Shown piece by piece: positions 59,257 to 64,000 of a DNA stretch of 64,000 nucleotides; within the stretch, counting starts at the first letter, position 1, and each line of letters opens with the position of its first letter. Under the pieces are notes generated by a model, which was given only the letters and a program-made list of their open reading frames with translations, searched no databases and was not told the DNA's origin. The position numbers and the translations under genes are program-made. This DNA comes from Bacteroidetes bacterium GWF2_35_48 (GTDB taxonomy: Bacteria; Bacteroidota; Bacteroidia; Bacteroidales; GWF2-35-48): contig MEOG01000140.1 of the NCBI GenBank assembly GCA_001769125.1, positions 29,287 to 93,286 of the forward strand, in the 5' to 3' direction.

Positions 59257-62200
59257 TTACCTTGATATTATTATTTTTTTCTGAACTACTCCAGACTCAC
59301 TTTCTAATTGTATTACGTATAATCCAACAGAAAATTCTTTTAGGTTTATTTCATAGGTATGTTTTCCTTGCTCCTGAATATTGCTTTGTAAGATTGTTTT
59401 TTTTCCGATGGGATCAATGATGGAGATTTTTATTTGTCCTGATTTATTAAGAAAGTACGAAATAAAAGCATCATGAATAGCTGGATTCGGATATACTGTA
59501 AAATAATTTTGAACTTCATTTTTCACAATAGTATTGCTGCCAATAATTAAATTCTGGCATAAGGTATTTGACTGTTGCAGCATATTATCAGATACAGTGA
59601 GGCAAACAGTGAACGTTCCTTCTTGTGTATAAATATGAGTAGGCGAAATCGTTGTTGAATCTACAATTTCATCACCAAAATCCCATAGATATTTTGAAGG
59701 ATTACCAAATGCAGCACCTTGAAACTTCACAGGAAACTCATTGCTTTTTGATAAACTGTCTGTTAAAAAGATAAAATTACAGTTAAGGGAATCTGCTCCC
59801 GAGCTGACATTAATGACTTCGTTTTTATGACTGATACATCCATTCTGAAGATTTTTTATATTCAAATGAACATGAAAAAAGCCGGGTTCAGAATAAATAT
59901 ATACAGGATTTTGTTCATCAGAGTGACCTCCATCGCCAAAGTTCCAATGCCATTGATTAGGATTTCCAACAGATTGATCAATAAATTGAACAGCATTATT
60001 AGTTGTATCAACAATATATATGAAGTTTGCGTTACATGTATTATTACCGTTACCGATTAATAATTGCTGGCAGGAAATATCATAGCAGTTTGTTGTAGAA
60101 CTCCACACGGATAAACAGATTTCGTACATGCCGGGAGATGTATAAATATGTGCGGGATTTTGATCCGTTGATGTTTCTCCATCTCCAAAGTTCCATAGAA
60201 AATTATTAAGATTTGCTCCTATAGACTGATTTGAAAAGTTTATAGTATTGCATGTTATGTCAGAATAGTAATTGAAATTTGCCTCACAATCATAAGAGGC
60301 ATCAATAACAATGACTTGTTGAACAAAATCCATGCAACCGTTTATTTTATTGAATATTGTTAAGGATACAGTATATATACCAGAACTTGCATATTCATGT
60401 TGGGGGTTTTCTTCATAAGATATTGACGCATCACCGAAATTCCAGACCCAGTCAGTTGGATTTCCGGTTGAAAGGTTTGTGAAAGAAACAGTATTTCCGG
60501 AAATAGTAAAATCAAAAACAGCATTGCAACGGTTGGATGTGTCTCCAATTGCTATATCCGAACAAAATGTTGCCTGGCATAAATTAATTGTATCAAGAAT
60601 TGTTAGGCAGACAAAAAATATTCCTGAATTCTGATAAGTATGAGAAGGATTTTGTTGATTTGAAACATTTCCGTCTCCAAATTCCCAAAAGTAAGCTGTA
60701 TTCGATAAGTCAGGTACGCTAAAATTACAAGTCATCGCATTTACAACAGCAGTAAAAGAATCTAAATCCAAATAGTTTGTGTTTACAAATATTGTATCAC
60801 TGTTGATACATCCGAAAATATCTGTTACCTGAACATAATATAAAGCGGTACTGTCAGCCATCTGAAATTGCCCTGTATTTCCTGTATTCCATAAATAAGA
60901 TGCTCCAGAATTTCCTGCATCAAGATAGAATAATCCATTGTAGCAAACTGAAGTATCTGTGCCAAGATTTATAAGAGGTTTGCCATGAATATTAATTGTA
61001 TGTGTTACAGTAAGAGCATTTCCGGAAGAGTAACAGGTTAGTGATACAGAATAAATTCCTTCCAGTTCATAAATATGTTCTGGGTTTAACAGGCTGGAGG
61101 TATTGTATACACCAGAGGCGGTATCTCCAAAACACCACAAAACAGAGTCTAAAGCGACGCTATCTGTTAAAGAGAATGACACAGGGTAGCCCTCACACGA
61201 GCCCTGACTTACAAAATCAACTTGTAAGGTCGACTGAACAAAGAGCGATTGTACGAAATTAACAAGACCAGCGGAGCTATGACTACCGTTAAGATAAACC
61301 GCATCATTTATGAAACTGCAAGACGCTCCTGATAAATTTGGATTTTCAATCACACCGAGAAAATCACTATCCCATTTAGCTATATAAATTTTATGATCAG
61401 GCCCCATTTGTAAAAAACCTGCATCGTATTGGGAATCCGGACCTGTCGCGTTACCAACAAGAGTTGCAGAAGATGCAATTACTGAAACAATATCTACAGA
61501 TAAATCAAATTGCCATACTTTTGTTGTCATCCATTGCGTAGTATATAATTTAGTCCCATCTTGAGAAAATTCAACACCCCATGCCTTTGAATAGCCATTA
61601 ATAGTACGGGGATTCGATACTTGTCCTGTTATATTATCAAAGTTGAAAATTTCAAATACACCCAAATCGTAAACACCTAAAGCAAGTCTGCTGCCATCTA
61701 AAGAAAATTTCATTTGACCCATGGCGTTATAAGTTCCATCATAACCTCCTGTGTGCGTTTGCCCGACATTACTTATAACAGGACTTGCAGATAGCCCGGA
61801 TTCGGTTAAAAGGTAAGCATGAAAAGCATTTGAGTTATAAGCATGAGCCATAACCCAAATATCTGCGTTATTATTATGTTTTACGGCTGCTATCTTTTCT
61901 GTGGCAGGACTAATCAACAAAATATTTTTTATCGTTATATCGCCATATCCGTTTTGTAAAGTCATATCAACAACAGAATACCTGAACCCATTTGATGAGG
62001 CAAATTCTGAAACTGTGAAAATATAGTAAAGACTATTGTTACCCGGTTGTTTAACTATCAACGCTGTTGTTCCAGCTGTGAAATGTCCCATTAACCCTAT
62101 TCCATTGGGCATAATCTGATGGTTTCGATTCCAAACTTTTTGTCCGTCTGTGTAAAACAACAAATTTCCATCTTCGTCAGATATAGCCGAACTGCAATCG

Positions 62201-62361
62201 GACGTGTTTATCTGTCCGTTTGTAAGTGCTACTGGTGCGCCATTATTAAAATCAAGTCCGGCATTTGCGCCAAAATACCATGTGTTTACTTGTTTTTGCG
62301 CAGAAGCAATATTTGCGAAAGCTAAAAGAATTAATAGGATAAAAAGATTCAGGGTTTTCAT
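59257..62361 (-). CDS. T9SS-secreted multi-PKD surface protein with beta-propeller-like N-terminus
   Basis: 1034 residues. Signal peptide 1-21 (ANIASAQ). Residues ~25-370 contain WYFGANAGLDFNNGAP and WD-like strands (LFYTDGQKVWNRNHQIMPNG, YNAMGQMKFSLDGSRLALGVYD, WQFDLSV), the propeller seen in gliding-type Bacteroidota proteins. From ~375 to ~950 there are six PKD-like domains, each ending in (W.FGD)...NP.H.Y...G.(Y/F).V.L(T/N), plus one Ig-like repeat (LINLGTDTSVCYNGLFYLDAG). Residues ~955-1034 form a T9SS type A sorting domain (FTVYPNPAIHDAFISYF). Probably a large adhesin or glycan-binding filament. Many Cys pairs (CNA.F) occur at PKD starts. Confidence 0.88.
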   Translation of the reverse strand: MKTLNLFILLILLAFANIASAQKQVNTWYFGANAGLDFNNGAPVALTNGQINTSDCSSAISDEDGNLLFYTDGQKVWNRNHQIMPNGIGLMGHFTAGTTALIVKQPGNNSLYYIFTVSEFASSNGFRYSVVDMTLQNGYGDITIKNILLISPATEKIAAVKHNNNADIWVMAHAYNSNAFHAYLLTESGLSASPVISNVGQTHTGGYDGTYNAMGQMKFSLDGSRLALGVYDLGVFEIFNFDNITGQVSNPRTINGYSKAWGVEFSQDGTKLYTTQWMTTKVWQFDLSVDIVSVIASSATLVGNATGPDSQYDAGFLQMGPDHKIYIAKWDSDFLGVIENPNLSGASCSFINDAVYLNGSHSSAGLVNFVQSLFVQSTLQVDFVSQGSCEGYPVSFSLTDSVALDSVLWCFGDTASGVYNTSSLLNPEHIYELEGIYSVSLTCYSSGNALTVTHTINIHGKPLINLGTDTSVCYNGLFYLDAGNSGASYLWNTGNTGQFQMADSTALYYVQVTDIFGCINSDTIFVNTNYLDLDSFTAVVNAMTCNFSVPDLSNTAYFWEFGDGNVSNQQNPSHTYQNSGIFFVCLTILDTINLCQATFCSDIAIGDTSNRCNAVFDFTISGNTVSFTNLSTGNPTDWVWNFGDASISYEENPQHEYASSGIYTVSLTIFNKINGCMDFVQQVIVIDASYDCEANFNYYSDITCNTINFSNQSIGANLNNFLWNFGDGETSTDQNPAHIYTSPGMYEICLSVWSSTTNCYDISCQQLLIGNGNNTCNANFIYIVDTTNNAVQFIDQSVGNPNQWHWNFGDGGHSDEQNPVYIYSEPGFFHVHLNIKNLQNGCISHKNEVINVSSGADSLNCNFIFLTDSLSKSNEFPVKFQGAAFGNPSKYLWDFGDEIVDSTTISPTHIYTQEGTFTVCLTVSDNMLQQSNTLCQNLIIGSNTIVKNEVQNYFTVYPNPAIHDAFISYFLNKSGQIKISIIDPIGKKTILQSNIQEQGKHTYEINLKEFSVGLYVIQLESESGVVQKKIIISR

Positions 62362-62442
62362 AAGAATATGGTTTAATTTTTATGCAAGTTAACTAAAATT
62401 TAACAAATAGAAAAGGATTTTCTCTTTTTTTAAGAGATTCGT

Positions 62443-63594
62443 TTAATCTTTTTCAATCCCTAATAATTGCTTATAAATTTTCTTATGAATCAAACCTATT
62501 TCAGAAGAAGTGAATTTTAGTTTAGAATCAGAAGCTATTTTTTCTCTATCCCATTCCTGTTGTATTAATTTGCCTGTTTTTTCAATAAAATCTTCTATAG
62601 TGTTTTGAGATAGAATGCCCGATTGGGAATTAATTAATTCCGGTATTGCAGCTACATCAGAGGCCAAAACGGGAATTCCGCATTGAAGGGCTTCGGCAAT
62701 AACAATAGAGAAAGTTTCGTAGTCAGAGGCATGGATGAAAAAATCAGTTTGTTTAAAAATATCCTGAATTTCTTTTTTTGTTTTACGACCGTGATATTTT
62801 ATTTTAATCAAAGGATTGAAAATTTTACTTTCGTAATTTTCTTGCTGGAAGCCAATCCCGATAACATTTAAAAAAATAGTTGTTTTATTTTCTTCTGAAA
62901 ATTTATTTAAGGATTCAATAATTAAATCCAATCGTTTTGGAGATTGCCAGTTCGCGATACAGGTAAACCGATATTCATTCTCGTCTTTTTCATATCCGGA
63001 AAAACAAAAATCTTCTGAAACAACATTTGGAATAACTATAATATCCTTTTCAGGAATCAGATTACGAATCTTTTTTTTCAGAAATTCAGAAACAACAATA
63101 ATCGAGGAAATTCTCGTGTAAGCATTTTTTGTGATATAAGAGAATATGTTTTTCTTTAAATGATTTTCGAGTCCGGACCAATGCTCTGTAAGAACCTGTG
63201 GGATATTATATTTTTTTGCAATAAAATCGCCTATTATTAAGGCAGGAAAAGAAACATGCGAATGAATAATATCTGGTTTGAATTCATGTATAATTTTTTT
63301 ATTGAAAACAGACAGCCCTAATCTTTGCCATAAGTAAGGAATTATATAAAAAAATTTCCAGAAAACAGATTTGATTTCTTTTTTATAAACTTTCAAATTA
63401 TCCTCAAAATATGTTTCATCTTTGCATTGAAAAAAACAATTTGAATGAATAATATTTATAAAAAGAACTCTTACTTCAACCCCTGATGCCGCAACTGCGC
63501 GTGCATGTTCCAGAATAAAAATACCCTTGTGCTGATTTTCTTTATGAGGAAACCAGGTTGTAACAAAAAGGATTTTGATATTTTCAGGGCTCAT
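62443..63594 (-). CDS. GT4-family glycosyltransferase
   Basis: 383 residues. N-terminal Rossmann part begins ILFVTTWFPHKENQHKGIFILEHARAVA; HSHVSFPALIIGDFIAKKYNIPQVLTEHWSGLENH holds the acceptor-side histidines. The C-terminal half carries FTCIANWQSPKRLDLIIESL and the nucleotide-binding EX7E-type motif DYETFSIVIAEALQCGIPVLASDVAAIPELI. Retaining GT-B enzyme that adds a sugar from a nucleotide donor in surface polysaccharide assembly. Sugar and linkage unknown. Confidence 0.9.
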   Translation of the reverse strand: MSPENIKILFVTTWFPHKENQHKGIFILEHARAVAASGVEVRVLFINIIHSNCFFQCKDETYFEDNLKVYKKEIKSVFWKFFYIIPYLWQRLGLSVFNKKIIHEFKPDIIHSHVSFPALIIGDFIAKKYNIPQVLTEHWSGLENHLKKNIFSYITKNAYTRISSIIVVSEFLKKKIRNLIPEKDIIVIPNVVSEDFCFSGYEKDENEYRFTCIANWQSPKRLDLIIESLNKFSEENKTTIFLNVIGIGFQQENYESKIFNPLIKIKYHGRKTKKEIQDIFKQTDFFIHASDYETFSIVIAEALQCGIPVLASDVAAIPELINSQSGILSQNTIEDFIEKTGKLIQQEWDREKIASDSKLKFTSSEIGLIHKKIYKQLLGIEKD

Positions 63595-63692
63595 TTTTTC
63601 AAAATTCTATATGAGAAATTATGCAAATATAAGAAGGAATAAGGCAAAAGGCAAATTGAGTATAACCCAATACCATTTTATTTATACTGTAG

Positions 63693-63712
63693 CATCGCTC
63701 CATGGAGCGATG
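63693..63712. repeat. perfect 20-bp palindrome CATCGCTCCATGGAGCGATG
   Basis: Same centre (TCCATGGA) and length as AATCGTTCCATGGAACGATT at 32753-32772; the compensating base pairs preserve the stem, the hallmark of a structured REP-like family. Confidence 0.6.
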
Positions 63713-63833
63713 TTACCGTTTAAATAAAATGGTTTCAAAAAAGAAATTTAATAAAAAATATTTATTCCTTTCTAATGTTTATCTTTGGCAAAAAATAAAT
63801 TGAACCGAAAAATATTTTTATTTTGAAGTATCA

Positions 63834-63875
63834 ATGATTTCAACAAAGTTTATCAAATCTTCTATAGATAATTAA
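63834..63875 (+). pseudogene. truncated start resembling the wzx gene
   Basis: ATG 63834 begins MISTKFIKSS, identical to the first ten residues of the flippase at 55327, then reads IDN and stops. Synonymous differences (TCA/TCC, AAG/AAA, TTT) show it is not a very recent copy. It is probably the remnant of a second flippase gene or of a duplication. The similarity is short, so chance cannot be fully excluded. Confidence 0.4.
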
Positions 63876-64000
63876 TGATATTAATCTTTTAATTTTCATA
63901 AATTAAAAACTAACGTTTCGGACTTCGTAATATTCTGATTATTAACAACATAATGTTAATAAATACTTAAAAAAAAGGTTGCATATTTCGATGTAATTTA

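Larger units (their letters stand above)
63595..64000. other. right-edge stretch with palindrome and flippase-like remnant
   Basis: AT-rich, no complete gene. Contains the palindrome at 63693-63712, the truncated flippase-like start at 63834-63875, and further right a GATTATTAACAACATAATGTT-like inverted word (63937-63957). Confidence 0.45.

Overview
The window is AT-rich DNA that reads as a chromosome segment of an uncultured Bacteroidota, most likely class Bacteroidia. Four proteins end in a type IX secretion (T9SS) type A sorting domain. Promoters fit the Bacteroidota pattern TTTG-N19/20-TAnnTTTG, and Shine-Dalgarno sites are largely absent. Typical families of the phylum include a DUF1343/NamZ muramidase, a PagL-like acyloxyacyl hydrolase, FkbM methyltransferases, LolE-like permeases and WG-repeat proteins. 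A membrane pyrophosphatase, glutamate formimidoyltransferase-cyclodeaminase and two radical/redox modules suggest an anaerobic or microaerobic habitat, but this is inference.

Layout. 1-8.5 kb: the N-terminal part of an O-antigen ligase running off the left edge, an LPP20-like secreted protein, a LolC/E-type permease, NamZ, DedA, phosphosulfolactate synthase and a TPR protein. 8.5-12.4 kb is accessory: a 55-bp tandem array of palindromes beside a REP-associated (Y1) transposase and a broken second copy, a lipoprotein whose C-terminus looks like a diversity-generating-retroelement variable region, and a ParE/antitoxin/nucleotidyltransferase trio. 12.4-18 kb: a secreted caspase-like protein, a T9SS cargo protein and FtcD. 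18-31 kb: H+-pyrophosphatase, a GT39-type glycosyltransferase, three secreted/lipoprotein genes (ricin-type, triple LCCL, T9SS), PagL-like, leucyl aminopeptidase, PdxA and CorA behind a structured leader.

31.2-35.6 kb holds the most interesting cluster: an ArsM-like methyltransferase with a Cys-rich tail, a thioredoxin lipoprotein, a 34-residue unannotated peptide with a Cys-Cys...Cys C-terminus, a radical SAM/SPASM protein, and a thioredoxin-thioredoxin reductase fusion. It could be a RiPP-type peptide maturation system or an arsenic/thiol chemistry system; no exporter is present.

36.3-42.9 kb is a potassium module: an NtrC-type regulator, a small unknown protein, TrkA, TrkH and a KinB-like sensor kinase in one direction. 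43-50.7 kb: a hybrid kinase, WG-repeat protein, M20 peptidase, unknown secreted protein, SSAT-like acetyltransferase, sugar-nucleotide epimerase, HU and tRNA-Val(GAC). 51-54 kb: an ExbB-ExbD-TonB operon interrupted by a GxxExxY gene. 54-64 kb: surface polysaccharide genes (FkbM and class I methyltransferases, Wzx flippase, GT4) with two T9SS adhesin-like proteins, and a truncated echo of the flippase start near the right edge.

Intergenic DNA is unusually crowded with dispersed palindromes. At least five families recur: the RAYT-linked 55-bp REPs, a composite GGTGC/GCACC element, a ~160-190-bp stem-loop element that twice supplies a gene's stop codon, elements ending in ACTAATTAGT, and 7-bp tandem runs. 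No rRNA, CRISPR array, autonomous IS other than the Y1 transposase, or prophage was seen.
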